From contig WARS01000029.1 in assembly GCA_008933995.1 (NCBI GenBank), forward strand, positions 23,496,879 through 23,560,878: a stretch of 64,000 nucleotides of DNA. The letters are read 5' to 3'. This document shows positions 11,623 through 26,400 of the stretch, one piece after another (within the stretch, counting starts at the first letter, position 1; the number at the start of each line of letters is the position of its first letter). The translations under genes and the position numbers were made by a program. This stretch comes from Datnioides undecimradiatus. Lineage: Eukaryota > Chordata > Actinopteri > Lobotiformes > Datnioididae. The notes beneath the pieces are model-generated. The model searched no databases. It was given only the letters and a program-made list of their open reading frames with translations, and was not told where the DNA came from.

Positions 11623-14600
11623 ATGTGTGCAGCCAGGTTCAGTGGCTGCCTCAACGGCTGTGCCGAGGAGGCCGCCGGTGTTGCCGCGGGGGCTCCTGGT
11701 CCGGTCACGGCCTCCAGGATGCTGGACTGGGCAGAGGCCGGGCCGCGGATCCTCCACAGCCTGGAGATGGGCACAGTGATGACCATCTTCTACCAGAAGA
11801 AGTCCCAGCGGCCTGAGAGGAGAACCTTCCAGATAAGGCAGGACATGCGGCAGATAGTGTGGAGCCGAAACCCCGACAAAATTGAAGGAGAGGGTGAGTA
11901 TTTCTGTTAAAACATGAATTGATTACTGAGTGGGCCCGCCGGGCACAGGCCCAGAGCCACCTGACCTGCTGGGGCTCTTGGTTTGTGTGCACAGAGCCTC
12001 AGTTTGGACTGACTGTTAACATGTTTTGTTGAATAGCTCCAGTTACAAGTAGGAAAATCCTGATCCTTTAACACTGAGGAACACAGTCCAGTCCAGTATT
12101 CACAGAGGCAACAGCAGGATTCCTTAAAATACAGAAACAGAAGTAAAGAGATTTCCTATGATATTTCAAATGGTGTGCTGCAGCATTGGGTATCTGTGCA
12201 GAGGAGTGTCAGAGTGGATCTGTTGTGGCAGGAAGCTTCAGACAGCTTCTCCTCATCTGCAGCATGAACTACATGCTGAAGTTCAGCTGCAGGTTTTCAG
12301 TCGACACGAGCAGCAGAGAGTTGTGCTGCAAAATGACTGACAACAGACGCGAAACAACCACAAAGAGACACAAAACAACAACAATGTGATGCAAAACAAC
12401 CACAAAGAGACGCAAAACAACCACAAAGAGACGCAAAACAACAACAATGTGATGAAAACAATAACGATCAGATGCAAAACAACTCCAAAGAGATACAGAA
12501 AAACAAGGAGACACAAAAACAGATGCAAACCAACCACTAAGAGAAACAAACAACTACATAGAGACGTAAAATCAACTACCAAGAGACAAAACAACCACAA
12601 AGAGACATGAAACGAGTACTTAACAGAGATGTAGATCAACACAGATGCAAAGCAGCCACAACGAGACACACACAGCGATTATAACAACACTCAAACGCAT
12701 TAAAGAGAACAAACACACACTAAAAGATGCAAAGTTTGTGCCTGTACTGTGCAGCTTTGGATGCAGAGCTCCAGTATGTCACCATATATCTGTTCATACA
12801 GATATTAAGCCTGTTGTCTCTGAGTCACATTCACTTTTACTTTCTTTGCATCGGTCCCATTGTGCAGCGGCCACAGATTCTGGAGATGCTGAAGCGTCAG
12901 CTGAGGCCGAAGTGTCCGATAACATGCTGACAAACGCAGAAGCTGAACACCAGGGACCAGAGCTGCTGCTGCTGCTTCTGTGTGTGTGTGTGTGTGTGCA
13001 TGTTTTTAAAGTGGTGGTCCTCAACCTTCTGACCTGTGACCCCCTTTCTTTTTAAATAAAGGACTAGTCAGCTCCACACCATCACAGGGTGGTGCAGTGA
13101 TTGATGTAACTAGAGACAGACCGGTCCTTCTCAGAATAATGGGGATGAATGGAGTTCTGATGGTGCTGCCGTACTTTACGCACTTTACATATGGTAATTA
13201 TCAAAGAAAATCACAGAATTATAAAAAATATGTGTGTATTTATCAGCTTTTATGATGAAAAAGGAAATAATGACAGATTTGGTTTTTGATTTCACCAAAT
13301 ATGATGTCTCAACAGACTGTAGGCTCGATATAAGGGCTTTTATTAATAATAAACAGTGCTGTAGAAAGCCATATATTCATGGTTTGATAGTTATCAGTAT
13401 ATGTTCCTGCAGCCTTTGTCACCAGCAACACAAACAGAGGTCACGTGCAGGGTGCAAGCCAAAGTCTGCTGTTTCGCAACAGTGACAGAAGTCTGCAATG
13501 ACTTGCGTCGTAACCACGGTGACCCATGCAGATAGGCTAGTGATGTCTGGGCAAGAGGTAACTTATCGGCATGTTAAATCATCTGCAGTGTTGAGCACCT
13601 TTAGCGGTCAGTGAGATATGTGTTTTACCAATTTGTGTGGACTCACCCTTTAAAACATGCACGCGTACGGAGGATCCATCGATCGTTAACACGCCGCTGG
13701 GCAAAATGTTCCTTAAAGTCTGCATCAGAATTATTGTCCTTTTCGTCTTTGAGCAGGTTTTATGCGGCGGCTCTTGCTAAAGTTTCTGTTTTTACAACAT
13801 TTTACACGTGAGAACTAAAAACGAAAACAAAACAATGGCACCGACGCGCCGAGGCTGCCATCCACGGCGCCATCTTGAATTCTTGAGTATCTTGAGTTAA
13901 GAAGCAATTTTAACTCAAGATACAATCAGAGCCAGCGAGCAGGAGATGTGGTTGATTGTTTTGGTAAAATGCTGCTTTTCCAGCTCCAGAGTTAGAATAA
14001 GAACAGTGTTGTTCTGATATTGGTGCTGAATCTGAGGTATCACGTCTTTAGTAATGTAAAATCAGAGCTGCCGAGTCGCTGTCGCAGCCTCCTCGGCGGA
14101 CAGACGCATCACGACCCTGTGACCTCTGCTTCCTCCGTGTCAGCCTGCCACTAAGCCTCCAGACAGAGGAGCGTGCACGCTGCTGCCACATGGATCCCGA
14201 GGCCTCGCCCTGCCCCGGGCTTCCTGTCTGACTGACTGACTGACTGTGGGCTGAGGCGACCGTGGCAGCCTGCTGGAGTGGAGTCAAGTGGCAGCGGTGT
14301 GCTTAAAGCAGCCGGCTGCTGTTGAGCCGTGGAGCCGCCTGTTGGAGCACCGCTCCGCCTGTCTGGGGTGTGGAGGCCATTGTCTGCGCCCTGGATTTTG
14401 TGGCCTGGGGGAGGATTTGTTACAGTGTCTGTTAGCACCGAGAAAACCTACGGCATTCACAACTGGCACGATAGAGTTTCCTTCTGTCTGCCATGTGTTG
14501 TCCTGTCAGACTTTACCATAGCACGCCGTAAAAATCCTCCTATATGAGATGGAAATAGGTTGAGCGAGAAGTCTGTCAGCTTGTTTCCAGCTGAGGGTGA

Positions 14601-17397
14601 TCATTTCTTTTTCCAACATGCAAATAGAAGAAAGCATCTTCTGCATATAACTCACAAAACTCACTGAAATGCTCTGCAAAGACAGAAAACCCCAAACAGT
14701 AACAGGCTGAAATGACAGAAAATACAAACAAATGAAGAAACAAAGTGCAGGATGCACAGAAATCAACACAACTGTGCGTTCAGGGGACGCTGAAAAAGGC
14801 AAAACACAGCCGAACGCATGAAATTATCGCAGATTATTCACTGATTAGATGTTTTTACACCAGATTAGCAGATATATGCTCAGGAAAACACGCTAAAAAC
14901 GGGCGATCGGCTCCTTTCACTTCATCTTCTGCCACAGGAAGCACAAAGTCACTGGTCATTTCCAAAAAATAAACAATAAACAACAAACAGAACATTACTG
15001 GGGATCACAGTATTGTGCCAAAGCTAATGTGTCCAGCTGGGTTGATGAACAGGCGCGTTTCACACGGACAACAAAAGCCAGATGTTCCAGGTGTTATCGG
15101 ATCTTCTGTCCAGTATGAAGGAAGCTGTAGCTTTGCTAAGCTAATAATCAGCGACAGTTGGTGCATAGTGTATAGCTACTATATTATTTATAGTATTTCA
15201 TGTGCAAACACCAGCGACTGGTTGTTTGCTTCAGTCACGACGAGGCACAGATCACGGCGGCAGTTTGAGTTTGTCACTTCCTGGAAACGTTTCATCTCCG
15301 TCTTGTTCGGTGCAACATGCAGCGTTTCTGCATGTTTCTGTGTTTCTGCATGTTTTAGCACAAAGATTTCTGGGTATTTTGTTTATGTGCATGATTTAAA
15401 GTCACAGTTGGGAGCTCTCAGGGCCACTGCAGCTTTCTCTTCCTCACCATCTGCAGTAACCCCTCCACCCAACCCCCCACCGTGTCTTCAGGAAAGCTCG
15501 GAGATTAATGGCCGCTGCACACACGCAGGTGTTGTTTCTGCTCGCAGAGCCTTGTCAATTATTTATCCATAATCCTAAAACCGCATAAACGGCGCCTTCG
15601 CTGATCCAAGGGACGGCGACTCCGAGGCTGCAACAAGCTCCGGCGCTCATTCGGACCAGAGCTGCAGTGTGAAGACGCTGCTTTCACACAAACACACGGA
15701 CGCTTTCATAACCCACAAACCCTTTACAAACAACCTCCCTCCGGACAAACCCGGCGGTACATTCCAGGAACTCAGCGTGGCTCTCCTTCGCTTTATCTCC
15801 CGCAGCTCTATCTCTCGGCCCTGCGTCTCCGTTTTCCTCCTCCAGCTGTCCTCCCCCACCTTCCTCACCCCCCCTCAAACAGCCCTGCTCCTTTTCTCTG
15901 ACCTCCCGTCTCACTTTCCCTCTTTCTTTCACTTTCTCTTTGCATGTTCAAGGTCGCTCATCTGATGCTTCGGTCTTTTGTTCTCACCCGTGTTTATCTA
16001 AGTGACCCCTCGACCCCGCCTCCTCCTCGCCTCGCCCTCGCCTCCCCCCCTTCTCTCCCTCTTTTCCTTCCTTTGTTTTTGTTGCCTGATGCTTTTTTCC
16101 AGCTGTTTGCTTTAAAATAAAGTTTCTCTCTCCGCTTTGCTGCACACACACACACACAAACACTCAAAATCCCTGTTTTTATTTGAGATGAGCGCCTTGG
16201 CAAACAGGGGATTAGATCCTGAGGCGCAGGAAGTGTGGGGTTATCAGGGAGTGTCCCGCTTCCTGTCTCAGATTGAAGGACTGGCTGGCTGCAGGAAAAC
16301 AAAAGGTCCAGCATCTTCTGCAGGAAGCAGGGACATGGACCGCAAATGAGGCGCTGCGTGCCTGAGATACTCAGAGTGGTGTGCACGATAAAGGTTAACC
16401 AAAGCTCAGCTTCAGTCAAACCTGCAGCGAGTAACTGATAACTTCATCTGCTTCAAATATAGAGTTAAAAACAAGCAGCAGCTGAAAAAAATGTGTCTTA
16501 CAGCTGATCCAGAGTCAGTTTATCAAGCTGCTGACACACAGACACAACACTGACACGTGCACAGAGAGGAGGCGGTGACGCCATCGATGGGCGATGAAAC
16601 GTATAAGAGAGCGTGATCTGGATTCACAGCACAGAGTCTGAAAACTGCTGGAAACGTTGAAGATGATGCAGGAACACAACTGAGCAAACTAAAGAACATA
16701 AGTCCTGTCACTCTGAGGCATTTTAATGCCGAACTGTTGCTGACTGCACTTAATTATTTCAAGAAATTATTGATCTGTGGTCTCGTTTTTGGAGTTAAGT
16801 CCAAGGAAACTGATTCTTCTCGATGTTCAGTCCAAACTGTGCCTCAAAACTTTATCAAATGTGTTTGAAAATGGTGGCAAAACATGTAAAACAGTCCTTT
16901 AATAGTAAAATACAAAATGAGACCCCCAACCCAGGTTCAAAGTCAGTAGCGTCTGCACCGACCTCCTGCTACTCCTAAGCTTTCAGTAACTGTCTCATCT
17001 CATCCGTCATCCATCGTTTGTCTCCCTGTAACTCATAACCTCGACACAGACCTCTGCCATCTGGTACGGAGTGATGTCACCAGCTGCACCGGGAACAGTT
17101 TGTTTCACTGGAGGCGCGCTGCAATTATCAACGGCTGGTGGTTTCAGGTCAGCACTGCGCACGGCTCGTGGTGCGTTCAGGGACCACTCAGCCTGGCGCG
17201 CGCACGTCCCGGCTGACGGTCAGTTCAGGAGCTTCTCTGCGGGCGAGGCGCGGGTCAACGTGGCGTCCCGTAACAGACTGCAGTGTGTTTTACTTCTCTG
17301 AGACTCTGATGTCTCTCCAGTTGGCCCGCTGCGTGGCTCCCCTCACCTCTCCCGCCCGTCACGTTCATCAAAGTTTACATCAGAGCAGAGAGGCGGT

Positions 17398-17435
<38 letters not shown>

Positions 17436-20400
17436 TATCACAACCATGTTTAGAGCCTGGACCAGGATTAAAAGGCACAGTGGGAGGAATCGTGCTGCAT
17501 GTGCGTGTGTGTGTGTGGAGTGAGACAGGCAGGGTGTGTGCTAACGCAGTCATGTTGAGGGAAGTGTGAGGTTTGGCGATTAGTGCATCTGTTTGTCCGA
17601 CGTTTGGGCTAAATGGCAGGAAGTAATGAAGGAAAAGATAAAATATAATAACCCGCAGCAGGTTTCTGGGTGTTTTATAATGGTCTGGGAGGAAAATGAC
17701 GCATGAGATTCGGTCAAAAGCTGCGAAAAAACCGGAGAGAGGCTCCAAATTAGACAGTTGTATCAGGACTGATCAAAATATGAGCAATCAGGAATCAGAA
17801 AGCCGGGTTTAGCGGCGGAAATGGCTGATAAATGATTTACCGGAGCCTAATAGATGACTAACCTCACACGGTTAGCCGGAGTTTCCTGTTAGCTTGCAGG
17901 GCAAACACAGAGTGGTGGCAGCGTTAATGGCTCGATGGTGGAAACGCAGATCAGAATCTCAAAACCGAGCATTTCTAAAAGCTCCAGCACAGATCAAAGA
18001 GGTTTCTACAATAACACGTTGGATCACATCCTCCGGTCGTATTCTGGACTGTGTTTCACAATATGTGTCCAGCTGTTAGCAGCACAGAGCTAAGCTTCAT
18101 CAGTTAGCAGCATGCTACCTCTGCGTGTCTTCAGGTGTTGGTCTCCTCAAACCCTGTTGATGCTCAGTTGTTCTTGTTGCAGATGAGACGAGATGCTCGA
18201 TGGTTGTCCTCCATCGCCCCCGGGGTTGGGCCGACGTTGTTAAACAGTCTCTTCCACCCTTCACCTTCACTAAATGTGATAAAGGAGGTGTCTGTGTTAC
18301 TCACTGATTGGCTAAAGAGCCCTCGAACCTTTACGTTTCCATCTGAGCTGCCAAACTGTTCTTAAAAATACATTTTAAAGGACCCCCGATTGGTCTTCGA
18401 ACGGTCCATTGGAGGGTTTTGTTTGAGGAATTAATCAATAGAGCTGGGTTTATTTCATAATTTTCTGGTTTGACATGTAGAACATCATCAGACTAAGCTG
18501 TTAGCCTCTAAGGCAGCGGCGCTGTGCAACAGGCACAAACTGTTCTGCAGGAGCGGTCGTCGACTTCTCCTCTGAAACCTGTAAAACAGAGCGGGTCATC
18601 TGTGGGTGAGAACGCAGACAGATCCACTTACGTGTACATCTGCTGCTTCCAGCTCCAAACCCCTGCAAAGCACGGACACATTTCCATCAGAGGATAATGG
18701 ACCCCTCTCTTAATCGCATGCCAAGCTCTGCTCCCTGTCATCTCCACACGCAGGAGGCTCAGATAGGAACCAGATTTCTCGGCTCGCTTTGGACCGATTA
18801 AGACCAGCAGCAGGTCTGGGTTGTGCTTTGCTCAGCGCCGCCTCTTTTCTACCTGTTGTGCAGATGAGTTTGTCCTGGAGGGAGGTTTTGGCCATCATTT
18901 ATCCCTTTTTTTAAATCAGCTAAAGATCCAGGCTTCGATTGTGTAGGAGTGTGCTATAGTAGGCCTGTGTTTGGTGTGTGTGTGTGCATCTATGAGTGAA
19001 TGTTTACGTGTGTTTGCACAGGACATCTGCTGTGTCAATAAGCCGGAGTTTTCTTTGTGGGTGTGTCGACTGCTGCAAGTGTCAACGTAGAGTCCAGAGT
19101 TTACATCATGCTCTGCGGTCAGTCGCCCGACTCGCCCGACACCGACACGACTCTTAACCCTTCAGCTGCAGCAGCAATGAGCGTTCAACAGCAGCTCGGT
19201 CACAGATCACCTAAGCCTGACACAGACTCAGACTTATCAGAGTTTTTACAGCAAGAAGAAAAAGAGGTTTTTGGCAAAATTAGCAGTGAAAACCTTCAAA
19301 TTCCTGTAATACATATTTATACTGCTGCATATTAACTTTAAATCTGATTTAAATGTTTGAATTTCCCTCATTTTGCATGATTACACATCACTTCATATCA
19401 TAAAATCAGTAAAATACAGCACAGAAGAGTAAAAAGCAGCCTGGTTGAGCAGAAGCACAGGTCACTGAATCTGCTCGGATTACTTTGTATCCAGCAGAGC
19501 ATGTTTTTCTTTGCAGGTTCTGATCATTTATAGTTTTTTATATCACTTGGATGGTTTCCACCATTAAATGTTTGGCTGTTTTCCAACAAACGAGCTCCTC
19601 CTTCGGCCTCAGCTCGGGCGCTGTGGCTGAGACAGACGGGGCGCTGAGTTCAGACCAACACGCCGCGCCTGCTAACTGATTACCAACATCAACAAACACA
19701 TCCGCCTGCAGAGGTCAGGCGGGTGTGTTCCTGACTCTGATTGGGCGTCTTCACTTCAGTTCATCACTGTCCCAGCAGCCCCAGCTCCAATGTGTGTTTG
19801 GCTGTGATTAGCATTTGCTAATTAGCATGATAAATAAGACGATGAACGTGGTTAAAGAGTAGCATGTTAGCATTGTTATTGTGACCATATTAGCATGCTA
19901 GTAGTTAGCATTTGGCACAAAGCACCGTTATGCTTGAATGTGTATGCACAGAGGCTCTAACGTGTGTGTGTGTGTGTGTCTGTGTCTGTGTCTGTCTGTG
20001 TGTCTGTGTCTGTGTCTGTGTCTGTCTGTCTGTCTGTGTGTCTGTCTGTCTGTCTGTCTGGCTGATGATGTTTACTGTGCTGTGTTTTAAAGGCTGCCGT
20101 GTCGCTGACTCCAGCGACGGCTTCAGGGCCTCGTTTTGTTCTTGTAGGGATCAAATTCAGCTGTTTCGCCGCTTAAAGTGACTTGTTTTGCAGCCGGGTC
20201 GCTGCAGGGTTTTTTGGGATTCCTCCTCCGGACAACTGCGGAGGAAAAGTTTGTTGGCCGCTGGAAACCTCTGCGGACGTCTCGAGCATCCTGCCACCGA
20301 CAGCTGAGATGTTTGCGCGTCTGTTTTTGGGCTCTCTGGACAGTACACACGGCGCATTTGTTGAGCTCTCCGCCTGCAGATTTCTGTGTGTTTGGCAGGG

Positions 20401-23400
20401 AAACGAACAACGTGCCAAACTGTGATTTATGGTCGTGCATGTTTGTCTTCATGCAACACTATCCTTCCTTCCTTCCTCCCTCCCCCAGTTGACATACGAG
20501 AGATCCGGGAGCTGCGGTTGGGAAAGGGCTCCCGTGATTTTGAGCGCTACCCGGAGGAGGCCCGTAAACTGGACGCCGCCCACTGCTTCATCGTGCTCTA
20601 CGGGCTGGAGTTTCGCCTCAGGACGCTCAGCGTGGCTGGTCAGTGTGTGTGTGTGTGTATTTTCACTGTAGCTGTTTGGAGATTTACTCACACAGCATCC
20701 CTGGTTCATTTGACCAACATCTCACTGGCTGATTGAATGAGTTCGTTGACCTTTCAGTGTTTCTTTATCAATTCTGTTTTCGTTACCTGGTTTTTGTTCT
20801 AACGTCTCAACACATTTGGAGTTTTAAGCTTTTGCCAGTTCTTGGAACACAGTAACATCACTTTTGGCAAGAAAAACAAGCAGCCACACAGTCTGTTATC
20901 ACCCAAACTTCAAATTTGACCTTCTGTGCTTGCCGTAGTTGGCACACACAGTTTCCAGTGCAATGAGCATGACTTCAGGTGCGTTCCTGGTTTGTTTCCT
21001 AATAAAGTTTTTGAGATGATGCGCATAAATGTGGGGTGCGGCTGATCCCAAAACACCGCTAACCATGACTCCCACCAGGTCAACATGAGCATCCCTGATT
21101 GGTTCATGGGGATTCAACACGTCCGCTTCTCGTGAATGTGCTGCAGCTTCAACCAATCATTGTGCTTCATTGTCTGCCTTAACTACAAACATAAGGCCTG
21201 AGCTGTAATGAATTAGAATCAGCATCTTAAATAAACTTTATTGACGCAGAGCTGGTTCTTTTTTATTGCGCGAGCTTCAGTTTGAAGGATTTGTCGTGGC
21301 TGAAGGTCTGAGACTCGCAGACCTCGGTTCCCTGTGTCACTTTGCTTTGTGCGTCTGTGCAGCGTTCAGTGAGGAGGAGGTCAACATGTGGACCACTGGT
21401 CTCAACTGGCTGATGAACGACACCCAGAGAGCGCCCGCCCCGCAGCAGATAGACAGGTGCGTGTTGCTGCGTGCGAAACAGCAGGGAAGTAATCTGCAGC
21501 TGCAAAAATATGAATGCTTGCATGCTCTTTTGCACTTTTATGATGATGAACTGAACATTTCTAAAGTTTATTTGTCAGAACAGGAGACGTTTTATCGATC
21601 AAACAGTCGAATAATCAAGAAACTGACTCAGTGTTTTGATTTTCAGGCATGTTCCTTCGTTAAAAATGAAGTTTATTTCAGTTTTACGGCGAAGTCGTTG
21701 ACATGCATCACTGAAACATTTATTTACATGTTTATAAAACTCTCAACACCTCCCTGCTGCGCCCCCTGCACGTGTGATAATGCCATATCTGGTCGCATCA
21801 AGGGGAGCAGCGCCCGGGACGGGAATGGGAGGCTGCCGGTCGGAGGACAGCACAAATATTTGTTTTGGGATGAAAATATTTACCCCAGATGAATGAGCGG
21901 GGGCAGCTTTGGCTTCTGCGGCGTGAGCAGGAGAACACAGACAGTTCTGTTGTTGACGTTATGCGAGCGGTATATGTTTGGAAGCGGTCAGAGGAAATGA
22001 AATGGCTAATTCTGTCTGTTTATGACCGGCGGGTAAACCAGATGAATGGCTCCACCAGCTCAGCTCAGACTGTCAGTGCCGTGCTACCACTTGTTGCTTT
22101 AAGGCCAAAATGTATGGAAATATAAACCTTAGTAAGACAACAGCTGTGTTTCCACATATGCAGCAGCACACTCACTGACTCCTCTGGCTCCAGGTGTGGT
22201 GGCGGTAAATCACCAGACTCAAACTGCAGAACTTTCCCGCTGCATGCAATCCACTGCCCAAGTTTAAGTTTTATTATTATTATTATTATAATTATTATTG
22301 TATGATGCAGACCCAGCTGATATAACCAGAGCATCACACGTCAGAGAGTCTTCACTGAAACGCTGAACTCTATGAACGTTTAATGTGAATTCCAACAATC
22401 TGAACATGCTCAGTTAGCTGCAGAGAACGCTGACTCATCAGATTAGCCTGTTTCCCCTTTGTTTCTAAGTCTTAATAAGTAAATACAGGAAACGCTGTAA
22501 ACATGAAATCATATCTGAACAGTTTCGCCCTGAAATCAAGGACACATTGTTTACAAATGATAAATATTATATTAGTGAAATCACAGTAAATTGCATTGGT
22601 GTAAATGTGAAAATCTCAGTCTGCAGCCACAGCACAGACGCTGTTAGATCCTAAAAACCTGCTACTAGAAAACATTAATATACGTGGTGCTAGCACTAAT
22701 AAACTATAATATTAATGATTAAAATATTGTTTTTTGTAATTTGAAACTTAACCAAATAATGCATATATTCTGATTTATGTGTGCGCAGCATTTTAGCTGT
22801 GATCACACACACTTTTCAGCCACATTCAGTCGATTTAAGACAGGCAGGCAGGCAGACAGGCAGACAGGCAGACAGGCAGGCAGACAGGCAGGCAGACAGA
22901 CAGACAGGCTGATTTTCGGTCTTTCACATCTTCTCCCTGTCCCCCTCCCTCTGCAGGTGGCTGAGGAAACAGTTCGAGGTCATGGACAGGAACCACGAGG
23001 GCAGGTGAGTAACACGTCAACAGCCAATCGTAGCTTTCACTGCAACCTGTGACGGATGCTCATTGGCCGGCCCGTCGCAGCAGGTGGGACGTGGAGGTGA
23101 AACCAGATCCAGATGTCATGAAAGAGCGTGTTGCCCCCTCTCCCCCTCCCCTCAATGTCAGGGATCTGCCCTGATCTTAACCTCCACACCCCGACACACA
23201 CACACACACTCACACACACTCACACTCTGCCCGTCTCTCCCTCATTAATAAGTCCAGGCTTCTGTTTGGGTGGAAGCCGCTCCAGGACAAACAACCTGCC
23301 GCCGCCTGATAAGCGGCAGGAAGTGATGCGTTGGGCTGGGAGCGGGCAGCTTCCTGCCTCCTGTGAAAATAGTACAGTAGCTAGACAGAAGGAAGTGGGC

Positions 23401-26400
23401 GGTCGACCCAAACCAGGCGGCGACGGCGGTCATTGACCTCACAGGACCCCGCCCGCCCCTCCCCCGCCCGCCTCAGCGCACTGACCTGGATCTTTCTGCT
23501 TCTCTCACTTCCTTCCTCCTCGGCTACCGACGGCTGATGCCTGCATGTGTTTTGTTAATCAGTGAGAGTGATTGTCCATGTGTCTGTCGAGTTAAAGACT
23601 TCAGCAACTCCACACGGGCAACTGCAGCAACTTGACTGCAAACACACACTGTTACTGATCAGTGATCCCACTGCAGGGTCTGTCTGTCGGCTACAAATAG
23701 AAAGAGAGACTAAATTTAAACAAATTAAATATGAAAATTTAAATTGATTTAGTTTTTAATGTTATAAGACAAAGACTGATGTTGTTCTGTATTTTTAAAG
23801 CTGCCCACAAAGCCCTTTAAAGGAGCAGTTGATGAAACGTTAATTAACATTAACACTTCAGCTTGTTTTCACTCAACTGTTCAGTCCAACATGCGAATGT
23901 GTATCAGTCCACCGCTGAAAATAGTCCTCAACAAATTCAGTTTCGCTCTGTTTAGGTAACATTTTGCTGAAAACTGCAGTGATTGGCTGTTTTTTTGAAT
24001 TAATTAACATTTATTAGAGATTAAATTATATAAATATGATGCTTTTAAAGACGGGATGCAGCGGGTTTGTAGGCAGCGTTCATTAACAGTATTTAAAAGT
24101 TATATATCATTGATGAGACGGAGCAGAGTTGAGCTTTACCTCGGTGTCCGAGTGGAGACGTGTCACCTCCCACTCGTCCTCCGAGCCTGACAGCTCTTCG
24201 GGAATCCTCGCTCCAGGCCTGGAAATGCAGAATCCCGACATCTTTACACCACACAGCGCCATCTCCTGGCGAACGCAGCGTCGGGTCGAGTTCAGCGTGT
24301 TCAGGTTCAGAGTTGAACGTCTCCTCTCCTGTGTCTCTGTCAGCATCACGGTGAAGGATGTGAAAGCTCTGCTGCCTCAGATCAACTACAGAGTCCCCAA
24401 CATGCGCTTTCTCAAAGACAAGCTGCAGGTCAGAGCACAGCACATGTCTGATTCATCTGTCTTTGTCTCTAACACCTGTATAGGTAATTAAATAGAGTCC
24501 GAGCAATGGGATTATGGGATTTTATGTGTCCGTTAACTGTTTAAACAGGGAAATATGCACAGTTTTCCAATGTGGCGGCTGGATTTTGAGCTGAAATGGG
24601 GGAAAAAAACCTTTTTCTGTGTCGACTGTGCAGTGATATGACTCTGCGAAGGTCCTCATGACTTTACTAAAGAAGAGATTTCAGTTTAATATAAATGTTT
24701 CCTGCCTTAAACGCTAGAAAAACACTACTAATACCACATAAATCGGCTTTTATCCTAACTTTAAAGACCTGGATCAGCTCTGTTTTGTGTTGCACTAACT
24801 CACGTCCGTCCTTTTCCCACAGGAGGTGGAGGCCAGGAGCGACCTGTCGTACCCAAACTTTGCACAGCTCTACCGAACTCTGATGTTTGACGCTCAGAAG
24901 AGTGTGAGTGTTTTGTACGCAGACACAAAACAAACTCAGTCGTGGAAGAAGTACTCAAATCCTCTTAGAAGATAGTCGCAGTCCGAGTTAAAGGACCTTA
25001 GTGCATTGTTGTATGTAGTGCACACTTTACATTTCTGCAGACCATGTTTAAATGCATGCTAGGTATTGTTTAATTTCACATGTATTTAACCACAGCTCGA
25101 GGCTGCTTTTGCCCTGTATGGCATGAAAATCAAGAGCCTGGGCAGAGAGCGAACGTCAGGGCTGCACGGTCAGACTTGACGTTGCAGCTCGATCTGCAGG
25201 TTCAATGCATCGCCAAGCTGCAAAAACGCAGCTGCGACAAAAACGAATGCAGACTCGTGCAACTTTCAAAAGTCTGCTAACATTATCGTACGCTAATGTG
25301 GAAATGTGTGCAGCAACAAAAGGATAAAACATATAAATCCATAAATATTAATCATAATAGCTCAGTTTTCCCAGTTTAATGTAATGTTTCTATGTTGCAC
25401 TGCTGCTCTCTCTTGCTTTTGTTCGTATTTCGACTGTTCTGCACCAAAACATCGAGGCAAATTCTGCTTATGTGCTAAAACCTTACTGGCAGTGAACCCG
25501 TTTCCATGCAGACCCCCACAGCGGTCCTTCTTTGATAGATGTTGACTGTGCAGTTTGAACGTGCAGCCTCCAGAGCTGCACCGCCGTCCTGTGTTTGAGT
25601 ACTTCTGCACTCGCAGCACCTCACGCTCACTTTGTCCTCTACTGTTTATGCTTCACCTGGCTCCCTCCCACCTGTCCGTCACCTGGTTCCTCCCCTTTTG
25701 TCCCCAGATTATTGAGCAGCTGGAGCTTTCCTTCCCTCTGCGGTGAGTCCCTCCACCTCCACCTTCACCTCGGTGTCCACTCCCTCGTCCTCACGTCCCC
25801 CCACTACTCCTGTTCCTCTACTGTCCAGTTTCACTTCAAACACACACCTGTCAGTCCTCCAAGGACAGTTTCTATGTGTTTTTGGCATTTTAAGGTTTTT
25901 ATTTATGGATGTGGAACATTTTACTCAACGATATGAGTCATTAACACAAAAAATGGCAAATGTAGACCGATAAGATTAGTCTCCAGACAGATCTTGTGTT
26001 TCTGATTGTTTTACCTTTCGCTGCTCTGCTTGTCTGACGTCTTGAAAATGGTTGTGCTTGTAGGAACGTCGACAGACCGGAGCTTTGTCAGATCTCGCTC
26101 TACGACTTCCAGAAGTTTTTACAGATGGACCAGAAGGTACAGAGCTAACTCGTCAGCACGACCCTCAACTGTCTTGTGCAAACTGCCTCTCTGTGCTCAC
26201 CTCTCTCTCTCTCTCTCCGGCTCGTCTCAGGACTCCTGGGCGTCGGATCTGAGTCGGGTCCGGGAGTTTCTGATGGGGTACATGAGGGGCGGACCTCAGC
26301 CTGAGCCCATGCTGCAGCTCGACGAGGTGCAGCACCGCAAAGACGCAAATCTGCATGAAATGTAATAGAGTGCAGATGTTTCTCCCGCCTCACAGTTCGA

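Larger units (their letters stand above)
11894..20488. other. 8.6 kb first coding intron of the PLC-gamma gene
   Basis: No exon is recognised on either strand. It contains a degenerate minisatellite, a perfect hairpin, repeat copy B, TG tracts and a TAGC-rich repeat, each listed separately. As the longest intron by far and the one after the start codon, it is the likeliest place for intronic enhancers, but I see no specific element I can name. Confidence 0.6.

Noticed and set aside
12269..12669. Two long minus-strand open frames rich in V, F and L
   Set aside because: They are translations of the degenerate 21 bp minisatellite at 12346-12690; no start context, no splice signals and no family resemblance.
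19057..19335. Open frame with a plausible hydrophilic peptide in PLC-gamma intron 1
   Set aside because: It has no recognisable homology, and I could not find acceptor/donor signals in a phase that fits the flanking PLC-gamma exons.
19912..20181. Open frame made of repeated CVCV residues
   Set aside because: Product of the (TG)n/(TCTG)n microsatellite. The same applies to frames over the other TG/CA tracts.
21266..21892. 208-codon open frame spanning PLC-gamma exon 3
   Set aside because: Only 21363-21456 matches PLC-gamma. The flanks are intron, with good AG and GT signals at the exon edges.
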